Source: Danxiaibacter flavus (lineage in GTDB: Bacteria; Bacteroidota; Bacteroidia; Chitinophagales; Chitinophagaceae). From it: a DNA stretch of 64,000 nucleotides. Numbering within the stretch: position 1 is the first letter of the stretch; each line of letters starts with the position of its first letter. The notes beneath the pieces were generated by a model, which ran no database searches, was not told the DNA's origin, and was given only the letters and a program-made list of their open reading frames with translations. The position numbers and the translations under genes were made by a program. The stretch is from positions 37,682 to 101,681 of the forward strand of contig NZ_JAULBC010000013.1 in the NCBI RefSeq assembly GCF_041060425.1. The letters are read 5' to 3'. Shown piece by piece: positions 9,400 through 17,992 of this stretch.

Positions 9400-9716
9400 G
9401 AGAATTGAAAATTGAAAATGAAGGGGAATGTGCGAATGTGCAATTGTGCGAATGTGCAAATGGGCAAATGAGTGAAGAAGATAGTGAATAGTCAATAGTT
9501 AATGGTGAAAGCGGCGAGCTTGTAATTGATTATAGGCATACAAAAGGCCGGAGCAAACCTCCTTCCTATTACTGCTAAAAAAAGAGGGCTGGAATTGATC
9601 TTCCAGCCCTCTTTGCTATTTAAATTAAGTGAGCAAGCCGGCTCCTTTCACCATTGACTATTCACCATTCACTCCTCCCCTCATCCGCACATCTGCACAT
9701 TCACTCATTCGCACAT
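9400..9716. repeat. Mirrored degenerate 7/8-base arrays flanking a terminator
   Basis: The left arm (about 9400-9520) runs through 8-base units such as TGCGAATG and TGCAAATG, then 7-base units GTGAATA, GTCAATA, GTTAATG, GTGAAAG. The right arm (about 9635-9716) has the complementary words in mirrored order: TTCACCA, TTGACTA, TTCACCA, then 8-base CGCACATC, TGCACATT. The two arms enclose the hairpin at 9581-9614, so the gap could fold into one very long imperfect hairpin. No coding potential. Confidence 0.8.
9581..9614. terminator. Bidirectional rho-independent terminator between asnA and tlpA-like gene
   Basis: A perfect 14-base-pair stem (9581-9594 with 9601-9614) and a 6-base loop; A-rich on its left and CTTT on its right, so it can serve both convergent genes. 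Confidence 0.85.
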
Positions 9717-10886
9717 TTACTTCAGGCTCTGCGTAGAATTATCCTGAGGCAACAATACTTCCGCCAGCTTTCTTTCAAGCTCATCGCCACGAAGGCTGCT
9801 TGCAATGATCTTTCCTGAAGGATCCAGTAATACATTGAAAGGAATACCATCAAACTGGTAAGTATTAACTGCCACGCTCTCCCATTGTTTCAGGTCGCTC
9901 ATATGGTTCCAAGCAAGGCCGTCATCTTTAATCGCTTTTAACCATGCAGCTTTATCCTTATCAAGAGAAACACCAAGAATGGTAAAGTTTTTATCCTTGT
10001 ACTTGTTGTAAGCAGCTACAACATTTGGATTTTCCTGCCTGCATGGACCGCACCAGCTTGCCCAGAAATCAACCAATACATATTTACCTTTAAAGTTGCT
10101 TATTGCAAGGGGCTTACCATTTACATCCTGCATTGTAAGATCAGGCGCCTGCTGATTCAACAAAGCATAAGGCTTTTCCTGGCTGTTTGCTGGCCCTTGC
10201 GGAGGAGCGGTCAGCATTTGTTTAATCTTCGCTAAACCTGCATTGTCTTTAAACTTGTTAGACAGAGCAATTACCAGAGGCTTAAGATCATCCGGCGCAA
10301 TTGTTTTTGAAGCCAGTACAAGGCCGTAATAAACGGCCGCCGGGCTCTTAGAATTATTCAAAAATGATTTCACTTCATCATTCAGTCCTGTAAGCGCTTT
10401 ATCTTTTTTAGCTTCCAGGTCTTTTACCGCATTACTGTCAACACCAGGCGTTCTTTTCACACTGTCAAGCGCCATAAAAGTGGTATACAGAACTGAATCC
10501 TTCTTGGTGTATGTATCAAAGAATTCATACAGACTCTTTGTTGCATCGGATCCTTCCACATCAGGCTTTCTATGCAAATTGGCATCGAACGAAATACGGA
10601 TATGATCATCATCATTGATGAAGATGATCTGAGGCCCTTTATCAAAAGTGAGCCTGTAAAGTCCTTCATCTTTTGCAATGGCGCGCATTTCATATGCACC
10701 GCCTGGCTTAAGTGTTGCTGAATCAACTACAACAGGAGCGTTTGCTTCCAGGGGTAATTGTTCAAGAAATATTTTCTTAGCATCAAGATTGGTGATCTTT
10801 CCGCTTACAACAAAGGCTCCATGTTTCTTTTTACCACAAGCCGCAAGAGCGACAGCGGCCATCAGCACAATAACAATTTTTTTCAT
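9717..10886 (-). CDS. TlpA-like thioredoxin-fold lipoprotein with DUF4369 N-terminal domain
   Basis: 389 residues. The lipobox LAACGKKK puts the acylated Cys at residue 17. Residues about 25-120 match the DUF4369 beta domain common in Bacteroidota thiol reductases, then a helical linker, then a thioredoxin/AhpC-TSA domain with the redox motif WASWCGPCRQ (about residue 275). It probably reduces or isomerises disulfides in the periplasm; the true partner is unknown. It lies 44 bases downstream of gatB in the same orientation, and that spacer is a degenerate TTTGA heptamer array rather than a promoter I can recognise. It ends at the bidirectional terminator at 9581-9614. Confidence 0.92.
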   Translation of the reverse strand: MKKIVIVLMAAVALAACGKKKHGAFVVSGKITNLDAKKIFLEQLPLEANAPVVVDSATLKPGGAYEMRAIAKDEGLYRLTFDKGPQIIFINDDDHIRISFDANLHRKPDVEGSDATKSLYEFFDTYTKKDSVLYTTFMALDSVKRTPGVDSNAVKDLEAKKDKALTGLNDEVKSFLNNSKSPAAVYYGLVLASKTIAPDDLKPLVIALSNKFKDNAGLAKIKQMLTAPPQGPANSQEKPYALLNQQAPDLTMQDVNGKPLAISNFKGKYVLVDFWASWCGPCRQENPNVVAAYNKYKDKNFTILGVSLDKDKAAWLKAIKDDGLAWNHMSDLKQWESVAVNTYQFDGIPFNVLLDPSGKIIASSLRGDELERKLAEVLLPQDNSTQSLK

Positions 10887-10892
10887 CCGTGA

Positions 10893-10925
10893 GTCTATTT
10901 GAGATTTGAAATTTGAGATTTTGAA
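10893..10925. repeat. Short degenerate heptamer array between gatB and tlpA-like gene
   Basis: Units of the form GATTTGA, AATTTGA, GATTTTG follow each other at 7-base steps. It fills the whole 44-base spacer. Confidence 0.55.
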
Positions 10926-10930
10926 TTATG

Positions 10931-12379
10931 CTAGCCAGATAATTTCTGTTCTAGCAACGTTGTAACAACTTTAGGATCAGCTTTACCCTTGCTGGCTTTT
11001 TTAACCTCCCCAACAAACAGGCCAATTAGCCCTTTTTTACCTTTTTTGTATTCTGCAACCTTTTCAGGCATTTTGGCAATTACTTCAGCAACCCAGTTTT
11101 CTATTTCGTTGCTGTCACTTACCTGTATAAGATTCAATTCAGTGGCAAGTTGTATTGGCGCCTTCGAACCATCCGCTAAAAGCGCAGGCAATAATTTTGA
11201 CGATGCCACAGAAAAGTTGATCTTTCCTTCGTCAATCAGCTGCATAACTTCTGCTAATTGCTGCGGTTTAACCGCGAAGGAATCCATCGCTATTTTATGT
11301 TCATTTACATATTGCCTTACCGGTCCGTTGATCCAATTAGATGCAGCCTTATAATTGGTAGTGAACTTCACCACTTCATTAAAATAATCAGTCGTTTCTT
11401 TTTCCAGGCAAAGCTGGGCTGCGTCATATTCGCTTAACCCATATTGTTGGTGATAAAGCGTATAAAGCTCTTCGGGCAATGCAGGCATTGCATCCTTAAT
11501 ATCATTGATGAATGTTTCAGTCAAACGGAACGGAGGCAGATCCGGCTCAGGAAAATAACGGTAATCATTTGCCTCTTCTTTATCCCTTATTGCGAAAGTT
11601 GTATCATTTGAAGCATCAAAGCTTCTTGTTTGCTGAGTAATAGTGCCGCCCTGTTCAATTACATTGATCATGCGGTCTATTTCAAACTCAATTGCTTTTT
11701 TCACGTTGCGGATGGAGTTCAGATTTTTTACCTCAACCTTGGTTCCAAGCTTTGTTTCTCCCTTTAATCTAACAGAAACGTTGGCATCGCAACGAAGGCT
11801 TCCTTCTTCCATATTACCATCACAAACGCCTAGCCAGCGAACCAGTTTACGCAGCTCGGTAACATAATGATAAGCTTCATCCGCGCTGCTCAAATCCGGC
11901 TCCGTTACTATTTCAACCAGAGCCACACCTGCGCGGTTATAGTCCACACAGGTATTGTTATCATCAATATCATGAATGCTCTTACCCGCATCTTCTTCCA
12001 TATGTATCCTGTTCAACTGAACGTTGCGCACGCCCGAAGCTGTGCGGATGGTAACGTGGCCGCCTTTACATATCGGCGTAGTATGTTGCGATACCTGGTA
12101 ACCTTTGGGCAGATCCGGGTAGAAATAATTTTTTCGCGCAAAATAGTTATAGCGTTCTATGTGGCAGTTGCATGCCAACCCAATCCTTATAGCAAGTTCT
12201 ACCGCTTCTTTATTTGTTTTAGGCAATGTGCCCGGATGTCCTAATGTAATGGGGCTGACATGGGTATTGGGCTCAGCTCCAAATGCAGTACTGTCACCAG
12301 AGAACAATTTACTCTGTGTCATTAACTGTGCGTGCACTTCCAGCCCGATAACCGCTTCATATTTGTCGTGATAACTCAT
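10931..12379 (-). CDS. gatB: Asp-tRNA(Asn)/Glu-tRNA(Gln) amidotransferase subunit B
   Basis: 482 residues, normal length. GatB activates misacylated tRNA in the GatCAB complex so that glutamine-derived ammonia converts Glu-tRNA(Gln) and/or Asp-tRNA(Asn). Visible family marks: GLEVHAQLMTQSKLFSGD near the N-terminus, the cradle-domain signature around PDLPKGYQVSQH and EEDAGKS, DYNRAGVALVEIVTEPD, and the C-terminal tail/YqeY-like domain (about 330-480). gatA and gatC are not in this window, as is common in Bacteroidota. A good -10-like element at 12412-12419 precedes the start. With asnA nearby, free asparagine synthesis coexists with the amidotransferase. Confidence 0.97.
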   Translation of the reverse strand: MSYHDKYEAVIGLEVHAQLMTQSKLFSGDSTAFGAEPNTHVSPITLGHPGTLPKTNKEAVELAIRIGLACNCHIERYNYFARKNYFYPDLPKGYQVSQHTTPICKGGHVTIRTASGVRNVQLNRIHMEEDAGKSIHDIDDNNTCVDYNRAGVALVEIVTEPDLSSADEAYHYVTELRKLVRWLGVCDGNMEEGSLRCDANVSVRLKGETKLGTKVEVKNLNSIRNVKKAIEFEIDRMINVIEQGGTITQQTRSFDASNDTTFAIRDKEEANDYRYFPEPDLPPFRLTETFINDIKDAMPALPEELYTLYHQQYGLSEYDAAQLCLEKETTDYFNEVVKFTTNYKAASNWINGPVRQYVNEHKIAMDSFAVKPQQLAEVMQLIDEGKINFSVASSKLLPALLADGSKAPIQLATELNLIQVSDSNEIENWVAEVIAKMPEKVAEYKKGKKGLIGLFVGEVKKASKGKADPKVVTTLLEQKLSG

Positions 12380-12411
12380 TATAAAACAACTTCATCTGTT
12401 TGTAAGGTAAG

Positions 12412-12419
12412 CAAAGGTA
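12412..12419 (-). promoter_or_regulatory. Candidate -7 element (TACCTTTG) of gatB
   Basis: Exact match to the Bacteroidota TAnnTTTG -7 box, 32 bases before the gatB start codon. No clear -33 TTTG is seen at the usual distance, so support is partial. Confidence 0.45.
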
Positions 12420-12480
12420 TTGGTTTGCACTGATGAAATTGCCTGTTTTTGAGAGTTTTGGCAAGGCATTCAGAAAATAT

Positions 12481-12520
12481 AACAGCCTGTAGATGTGTAT
12501 GGGAAACTCTACAGGCTGTT
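12481..12520. terminator. Stem-loop terminator after the DinB-like gene
   Basis: A perfect 13-base-pair stem (12481-12493 with 12508-12520) 7 bases downstream of the DinB stop on the minus strand, followed there by an AT-rich ATATTTT run. Confidence 0.7.
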
Positions 12521-12527
12521 AATACCA

Positions 12528-13142
12528 TTAAGCTACTATGCTCAATGGATTTCTATCATGTGTAAAACGCTGGGTAGCGAGATTATTTTCTTCAAATTCA
12601 TTGCGAATTGCACGCATTTGCCCAATGTGTCTTTTGGTATGCTGAACAAGAAAATAGATATGTTGATAAACATCAATCTTACCCAGGCCATATACATTCA
12701 TCATGGTTGTTTGAAGCACCCCTTCACCCTTTTTCAGATCATCCAGCAGCCCAAGACATTCCACCAGTTGACGGCGCAATGTTGCTTTAATATCACCGGC
12801 TGCCACGGTTCCGCTTGGTATCATCTGCTCAGGAGTGGTCCAATCTGCGGCGTCACGATTGCTGACCACCTGCATTTTCTCCCAATCAAATTCATAAGAT
12901 TGCAACATATCCCGGTAATCGTTCTCCATTGAATGCTGCAAGCTTTTCAACGCCGCCTTTCTTATCAGCAGCAACAAATAAAAATTGGTGAGGGTGATGT
13001 GTTCCAGCACCTCCGCAATTGTCCATCCACCATTTGCAGGCCTGTATTGCATCATAGCATCGCCTGCGTTAAACCATTTCATCACATCATTAAATGTGAT
13101 GAACATTTCGTCCTTAATTCTGCTCATAACATTCTGGATCAT
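12528..13142 (-). CDS. DinB-like (YfiT/DUF664-type) four-helix protein
   Basis: 204 residues with the DinB/YfiT layout: a helix carrying WTIAEVLEHITL (first metal His) and a late helix carrying VQHTKRHIGQMRAI (the other His pair), consistent with a divalent-metal site in a four-helix bundle. Members act as metal-dependent thiol transferases or are uncharacterised stress proteins; the reaction here cannot be told from sequence. It sits alone between two hairpins (12481-12520 downstream, 13187-13213 upstream). Confidence 0.82.
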   Translation of the reverse strand: MIQNVMSRIKDEMFITFNDVMKWFNAGDAMMQYRPANGGWTIAEVLEHITLTNFYLLLLIRKAALKSLQHSMENDYRDMLQSYEFDWEKMQVVSNRDAADWTTPEQMIPSGTVAAGDIKATLRRQLVECLGLLDDLKKGEGVLQTTMMNVYGLGKIDVYQHIYFLVQHTKRHIGQMRAIRNEFEENNLATQRFTHDRNPLSIVA

Positions 13143-13186
13143 AAAAAATATTTCCCTGGTTAAAAAAAGTCTTTAAAAAGAAAAAA

Positions 13187-13213
13187 CCCGGCTGATATCA
13201 ACTTCAGACCGGG
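13187..13213. terminator. CCCGG hairpin with flanking A and T runs
   Basis: CCCGG-CTGA at 13187-13195 pairs with TCAG-A-CCGGG at 13204-13213 (one bulge), with an A-run before and CTTTT after. It looks like a rho-independent terminator, but no gene obviously reads into it; it lies just upstream of the DinB-like gene. Confidence 0.5.
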
Positions 13214-13928
13214 CTTTTCACTCTATAGTTCGTTTATAAAGTTCATAGTCAAAAAAATCCCGGGTCCGATCGCTTGTAAATACGTTTATTCTGCTTCGCC
13301 GATGCCGCAAAACCTGTATTGGCTGAAAGAATCAGCAATTCCGGCTTGACCGAAACAGCAGCATTAAAATATTGCGCTATACGCAACCGGCTATTCATTG
13401 TTCTCTTCGTCCTGTTCACTTTTTGTTTTCAGCTTATGTGTATAAAAAAACCCCGCTTTCCGGCGGGGCTCTTTTGCTTAATTAGTTTATTGATTAACCT
13501 GATTTCAGCAATCTATGCCCCTGCCCAACGCCATCTTCGCGTATGCGACGATACACTTCTTCGACTGACGGTTATATTGATGAAATAAAATGCTCATATA
13601 ATTTATTGATTTTGCCGGTGTAAAACGTCGTCCGATTTCCTGCAAAAATCTTCTTTGCTGACACCTGCTGTACTGGTTAATTACCAAAAGAAAGAATGGT
13701 AACCCTTTTTTTTATTAAAATTTCAAAAAAAAGCAAACTTCTTCGGAGCCTTATTATACCGTTAAATACACAAAGGCCGCTATAACTGCATCAAACCCAC
13801 AACAAATCGTGCAATCGGTTTGTTATTAGTTTTTGTGAAAAGATCGAATGCCATTGACTAAACAATTCTGAACGCAGAGCCGGCAGAAAATAGAAAACCC
13901 ACTTTATTATATTATCAAACACGTTTTT
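13214..13928. other. Non-coding stretch with one more hairpin before aspA
   Basis: About 700 bases without a credible gene. The only clear structure is a GC-rich stem (CCCCGC at 13451-13456 with GCGGGG at 13463-13468) followed by CTCTTTT, a good plus-strand terminator shape although no gene ends just before it. A small untranslated RNA between 13230 and 13475 is possible but I recognise no family. Confidence 0.5.
13451..13475 (+). terminator. Orphan rho-independent terminator-like hairpin
   Basis: Six GC pairs with a 6-base loop and a CTCTTTT tail; an A7 run precedes it, so it could also work on the minus strand. Confidence 0.6.
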
Positions 13929-15338
13929 ATGAGCAGTACAAGGAAAGAACATGACTTTCTTGGAGAAAAAGAAATTCCTAACGATTGTTACTATGGCGTA
14001 CAAACGCTTCGTGCAAAAGAGAACTTTGATATTACAGGTATACCTATTAGTAAAGAGCCTTTATTTATTAAGGCTTTTGGCTATGTGAAGAAGGCTGCAG
14101 CAATGGCCAATAAAGAATGTGGCGTGTTGGACGCAAAAGTAACTGAAGCCATTGTATATGCCAGTGACAAACTGATTGACGGCGAGTATACAGATCAATT
14201 TGTAAGCGATCTTATACAAGGAGGTGCAGGAACGTCCTGCAATATGAATGCAAATGAAGTAATTGCCAATATTGGCCTGGAGCACATGGGCTACAAAAAA
14301 GGCGATTACAACCACCTGCACCCGAATAACCATGTAAACTGCTCGCAAAGCACCAACGATGCCTATCCCACGGCTTTCCGTCTCGCCATCTATCTTAAAA
14401 TAGATGAATTTACCGATGCGCTGGAAAAACTTCAAAAGGCCTTTTTTGATAAAGGACAGGAATTTAAAGATGTATTGAAGATGGGCCGCACCCAGTTGCA
14501 GGATGCGGTGCCGATGACACTTGGCCAGGAATTCAATGCGTTTGCCACAACCATAGGAGAAGATGTACTGCGCATGAGAGAAGTGCAACAATTGATAACC
14601 GAGATTAATATGGGCGCTACTGCGATTGGAACAGGAGTGAATGCCCCCAAGGGCTATGCCGAGATATGCACAAAGCACTTAGCCGAAATTTCAGGAATCC
14701 CGGTAAAATTATCACCGGACCTTATTGAAGCCACTTATGATACGGGCGCGTATGTACAGCTTAGCGGAACTTTAAAAAGATGTGCCGTTAAACTGAGTAA
14801 AATATGCAACGATCTGCGCTTACTGAGCAGCGGCCCCAGGTGCGGACTAAATGAAATTAACCTGCCCCCAATGCAACCGGGTTCTTCCATTATGCCCGGC
14901 AAGGTGAACCCCGTTATACCGGAAGCGGTTAACCAGACCTGCTTTTATGTTATTGGTGCGGATCTTACTGTTACGCTTGCTGCCGAGGCAGGACAGCTTC
15001 AATTGAACGTAATGGAACCGGTAATAGGCTTTGCGCTATTTACTTCCCTTGAATATATCACCAGGGCCAGCCATATGTTAAGAGAAAAATGTGTAACAGG
15101 AATAACCGCAAATCCGGAACATACAAAAGAAATGGTGATGCATAGCATAGGCATTGTTACACAGTTAAACCCGATCCTGGGATATGAAGAATCTGCAAGC
15201 ATTGCCAAAGAGGCCTTAAAGTCCGGGAAGTCAGTACACCAGATTGCTGTAGAAGAAAGAAAACTGATTACACAGGCTAAGTGGGATGAAATCTACTCTG
15301 TAGATAATCTCATTCATCCGAAGTTTATTAATCAGTAG
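13929..15338 (+). CDS. aspA: Aspartate ammonia-lyase
   Basis: 469 residues, the normal length for aspartase. It converts aspartate to fumarate plus ammonia in the cytoplasm. The fumarase/aspartase superfamily signature GSSIMPGKVNP lies at residues 318-328 (flexible catalytic loop with the base Ser), with GAGTSCNMNANEV and HPNNHVNCSQSTND upstream forming the rest of the active site. Class II fumarases share these blocks; ERKLITQAKWDEI at the C-terminus and the gene context favour aspartase. It is the first gene of the plus-strand set aspA, asparaginase, dcu, porin (66-base gap to the next), so fumarate is made from asparagine-derived aspartate. Confidence 0.94.
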   Translation: MSSTRKEHDFLGEKEIPNDCYYGVQTLRAKENFDITGIPISKEPLFIKAFGYVKKAAAMANKECGVLDAKVTEAIVYASDKLIDGEYTDQFVSDLIQGGAGTSCNMNANEVIANIGLEHMGYKKGDYNHLHPNNHVNCSQSTNDAYPTAFRLAIYLKIDEFTDALEKLQKAFFDKGQEFKDVLKMGRTQLQDAVPMTLGQEFNAFATTIGEDVLRMREVQQLITEINMGATAIGTGVNAPKGYAEICTKHLAEISGIPVKLSPDLIEATYDTGAYVQLSGTLKRCAVKLSKICNDLRLLSSGPRCGLNEINLPPMQPGSSIMPGKVNPVIPEAVNQTCFYVIGADLTVTLAAEAGQLQLNVMEPVIGFALFTSLEYITRASHMLREKCVTGITANPEHTKEMVMHSIGIVTQLNPILGYEESASIAKEALKSGKSVHQIAVEERKLITQAKWDEIYSVDNLIHPKFINQ

Positions 15339-15404
15339 AAGTGTTGGCGGATAGCCCCGCAATAAAAATGCGCTACCAATGATGTAAAAAATAAATACTT
15401 ACTT

Positions 15405-16463
15405 ATGAAAAATATCTTCGTTCTCATCACTTGCCTTGTGCTTTCAATTGCGGTTACCGCGCAAGGCACGGGTAAAAAGCCCCATATTATTATTTTAGCC
15501 ACCGGCGGAACGATCGCCGGCCAGGGTGCAGCCCCCGACCGCGCAGGTTACGAGGCAGGAAAGCTGCCCATAAAAGAATTATTGGCAGCGATACCGGGCG
15601 TGGAAAAAATTGCAGATGTAACCGGTGAACAAATATCCAATGTGGGCAGCCAGAATATGACTATTGAAATATGGCAAAAACTGGATAAACGCATCAATGA
15701 GATCTTTGCAAAAAATGAAGCTGACGGCATAGTAATTACGCATGGCACAGACACGCAGGAAGAAACAGCCTATTTCTTAAACCTTACGGTGCGGTATGAC
15801 AAACCTGTAGTCCTTACCGGATCTATGCGCCCGGCTACAGCCATCAGTGCAGACGGACCTAAAAATCTGTATGATGCTATCACTGTTGCAGCCAACCCCG
15901 CAACCAACGGCAGAGGCGTACTGGTAGTTTTTAATGAAGGAATTTTTGACGGAAGGGATGTTGAGAAAGTAAACACCACAAAAGTGAATGCCTTTGCAGC
16001 ACCCAATCTTGGTCCCCTTGGCCAGGTATATGATGGCAAAGTATTCTACTACCTTAACTCAATACGTGCCGGCAATAAATCAACTCCATTTGACCTTCAA
16101 AAAATACAATCACTACCAAAGGTGGGCATCGTGTTTATGTACGCAGATGCGGTACCGTTAACCATAGACGCTTTTGTGAATGCAGGCTATGAAGGTATAG
16201 TGATCGCGGGCGTAGGTAACGGAAATTTCAATAAAGCATTTTACGATGCGGTAGACAAAGCTGTAAAGAAAGGAGTAGTTGTTTGCCGTTCTTCCCACGT
16301 TCCTGCTGGTCGCGTTACTTTATATGATGAGATTGACGATGACAAACTGGGCACTATAGTTTCTGATGATCTTAACCCGCAAAAATCGAGAGTGTTACTA
16401 ATGTTGGGATTGACACAAACAAAAGATAAAAAAACATTGCAGAGCTATTTCTTTAAATTCTAA
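15405..16463 (+). CDS. ansB: Type II (secreted) L-asparaginase
   Basis: 352 residues. A signal peptide (about 1-20, ending VTAQG) indicates a periplasmic enzyme that hydrolyses asparagine to aspartate and ammonia. Both catalytic blocks are present: LATGGTIAGQ at 31-40 (nucleophile Thr) and the second motif HGTDTQEETAYF (Thr/Asp of the TDT-Lys triad), plus a GSMRP segment. The length matches type II enzymes. Placed between aspA and the C4-dicarboxylate transporter, it provides aspartate for import. Glutaminase side activity is possible and cannot be excluded. Confidence 0.95.
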   Translation: MKNIFVLITCLVLSIAVTAQGTGKKPHIIILATGGTIAGQGAAPDRAGYEAGKLPIKELLAAIPGVEKIADVTGEQISNVGSQNMTIEIWQKLDKRINEIFAKNEADGIVITHGTDTQEETAYFLNLTVRYDKPVVLTGSMRPATAISADGPKNLYDAITVAANPATNGRGVLVVFNEGIFDGRDVEKVNTTKVNAFAAPNLGPLGQVYDGKVFYYLNSIRAGNKSTPFDLQKIQSLPKVGIVFMYADAVPLTIDAFVNAGYEGIVIAGVGNGNFNKAFYDAVDKAVKKGVVVCRSSHVPAGRVTLYDEIDDDKLGTIVSDDLNPQKSRVLLMLGLTQTKDKKTLQSYFFKF

Positions 16464-16636
16464 CAACCCGCTTTACCGTAGCGTTACTCCGGAAAGAGTT
16501 GTACATTGGTTCTACGCCTGTACCAGGCTTATTGATCCTAAGTATTGAGATATATCGAATAAAGCAATCCTCACTTCTACAGATCAATAACTAACCAAAA
16601 AAGATTACACCCAACATCAAAACAACATCAACGCTT

Positions 16637-17977
16637 ATGATCTGGATCCAGTTTTTGATAGTACTAATAATGATTCTTATTGGCGCCAACATGAAAGGCA
16701 TCGGCCTGGGCGTTATGGGAATGGTTGGAATGCTCATTTTCGTATCCGTATTTCATATGCACCCGACCGAGCCCCCGCTTGACGTAATGCTTATCATCAT
16801 CGCTATTGTAACAACGGGTGCCGCATTGCAGGCTGCAGGCGGACTTGACTATCTTGTAAGCATTGCAGAAAAAATTATAAGAAGCAACCCTTCTCAAATT
16901 ACTTTCCTCGCACCGGTAACAACCTATTTTTTGTGTCTTTTTGCAGGCACATCACATATCGTTTATTCATTACTCCCGATCATTTCAGAGGTAGCGGCAA
17001 AAAAAAGGATCAGACCTGAACGCCCTCTGTCGGTATCAGTAATAGCATCACATATTGCACTTACCGGCAGCCCGATGAGTGCCGCAACAGCGGCCATGGC
17101 GGCAATACTTGCTTACCCAAGCGCGGTTGTGGATATTATGAAAGTTGGAATTCCATCCTGCTTGCTGGGTGTACTTGCCGGTGCGCTTGCGGTGAGAAAG
17201 AAAGGCAAAGAACTGAATGATGATCCGGATTTTATTGAGAAGATGAAAGATCCTGAATTTGCACAATCAATAGATGCAGATTCGGCTGAAAACAAAAAAG
17301 CTATTAAACCCGGCGCAAAAACCGCCGTGCTGATCTTTGGAATTGCCATACTGCTTGTTGTGCTGTGCGGGGCATTTCCATCCCTAGTTCCCAACACGGG
17401 CAAAGGAGATCTGAATTTTAGCGTTAAAGCTGATGGCACGCTCACCATGGGCAGTGTTATTGAAATAATCACATTGTCCGCAACAGCCCTTATTATGCTT
17501 GTTACAAAAACAAGTGCAGAGGCTGTAACCAAAGCAAGTCTTTTTACATCTATGGCCACTGCGGTAATCTCAGTTTTTGGGGTTGTCTGGATGAGCTCTA
17601 CATTCATGGCCAACAACGAGCATGTTATCAAAGAAGCGCTCGGCGGGATTGCTCAAGCGCATCCGTGGACGTTTACATTCGCTGTTTTTATAATGGGCGT
17701 CCTCATGTTCAGCCAGGCTGCAACCACCCGCACCATGATGCCGCTTGGTGTTGCACTTGGGATCGCTAACCCAAATCTGTTGGCTATGTTTCCGGCTGTA
17801 AATGCCGACTTTGTTCTACCTGGTTACCCCACTTTACTGGCAGCAATAAATTTTGATAGAACAGGCACAACCAAAATTGGAAAATATGTCATCAACCACA
17901 GCTTTATGCTACCCGGATTCGTTGTGATTGGAACTGCTATTATAATAGGATTTCTTCTTAGTCATATTCTTTTATAA
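16637..17977 (+). CDS. Anaerobic C4-dicarboxylate transporter, DcuA/DcuB family
   Basis: 446 residues, 10-12 predicted membrane spans, matching Dcu length. These inner membrane carriers exchange aspartate, fumarate, malate and succinate. Family segments include AGTSHIVYSLLPII, ASHIALTGSPMSAATAAMAA and SQAATTRTMMPLGVALGI. A soluble loop is seen around residues 195-230 (KKGKELNDDPDFIEKMKDPE). It follows the asparaginase by 173 bases and precedes the porin by 15. The likely role is uptake of aspartate made in the periplasm, in exchange for fumarate or succinate. DcuA versus DcuB cannot be decided from sequence. Confidence 0.93.
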   Translation: MIWIQFLIVLIMILIGANMKGIGLGVMGMVGMLIFVSVFHMHPTEPPLDVMLIIIAIVTTGAALQAAGGLDYLVSIAEKIIRSNPSQITFLAPVTTYFLCLFAGTSHIVYSLLPIISEVAAKKRIRPERPLSVSVIASHIALTGSPMSAATAAMAAILAYPSAVVDIMKVGIPSCLLGVLAGALAVRKKGKELNDDPDFIEKMKDPEFAQSIDADSAENKKAIKPGAKTAVLIFGIAILLVVLCGAFPSLVPNTGKGDLNFSVKADGTLTMGSVIEIITLSATALIMLVTKTSAEAVTKASLFTSMATAVISVFGVVWMSSTFMANNEHVIKEALGGIAQAHPWTFTFAVFIMGVLMFSQAATTRTMMPLGVALGIANPNLLAMFPAVNADFVLPGYPTLLAAINFDRTGTTKIGKYVINHSFMLPGFVVIGTAIIIGFLLSHILL

Positions 17978-17992
17978 ACTAAACACTAAACT

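Noticed and set aside
13319..13588. Plus-strand 89-codon frame
   Set aside because: It reads straight through the GC-rich terminator hairpin at 13451-13468 and has no protein-like features.
14061..14678. Minus-strand 205-codon frame
   Set aside because: Antisense to aspA; Cys/His-rich composition without a fold, a shadow of the real gene.
17113..17631. Minus-strand 172-codon frame
   Set aside because: Antisense to the Dcu transporter; the low-complexity Ser/Thr/Ala composition reflects reverse reading of membrane helices.
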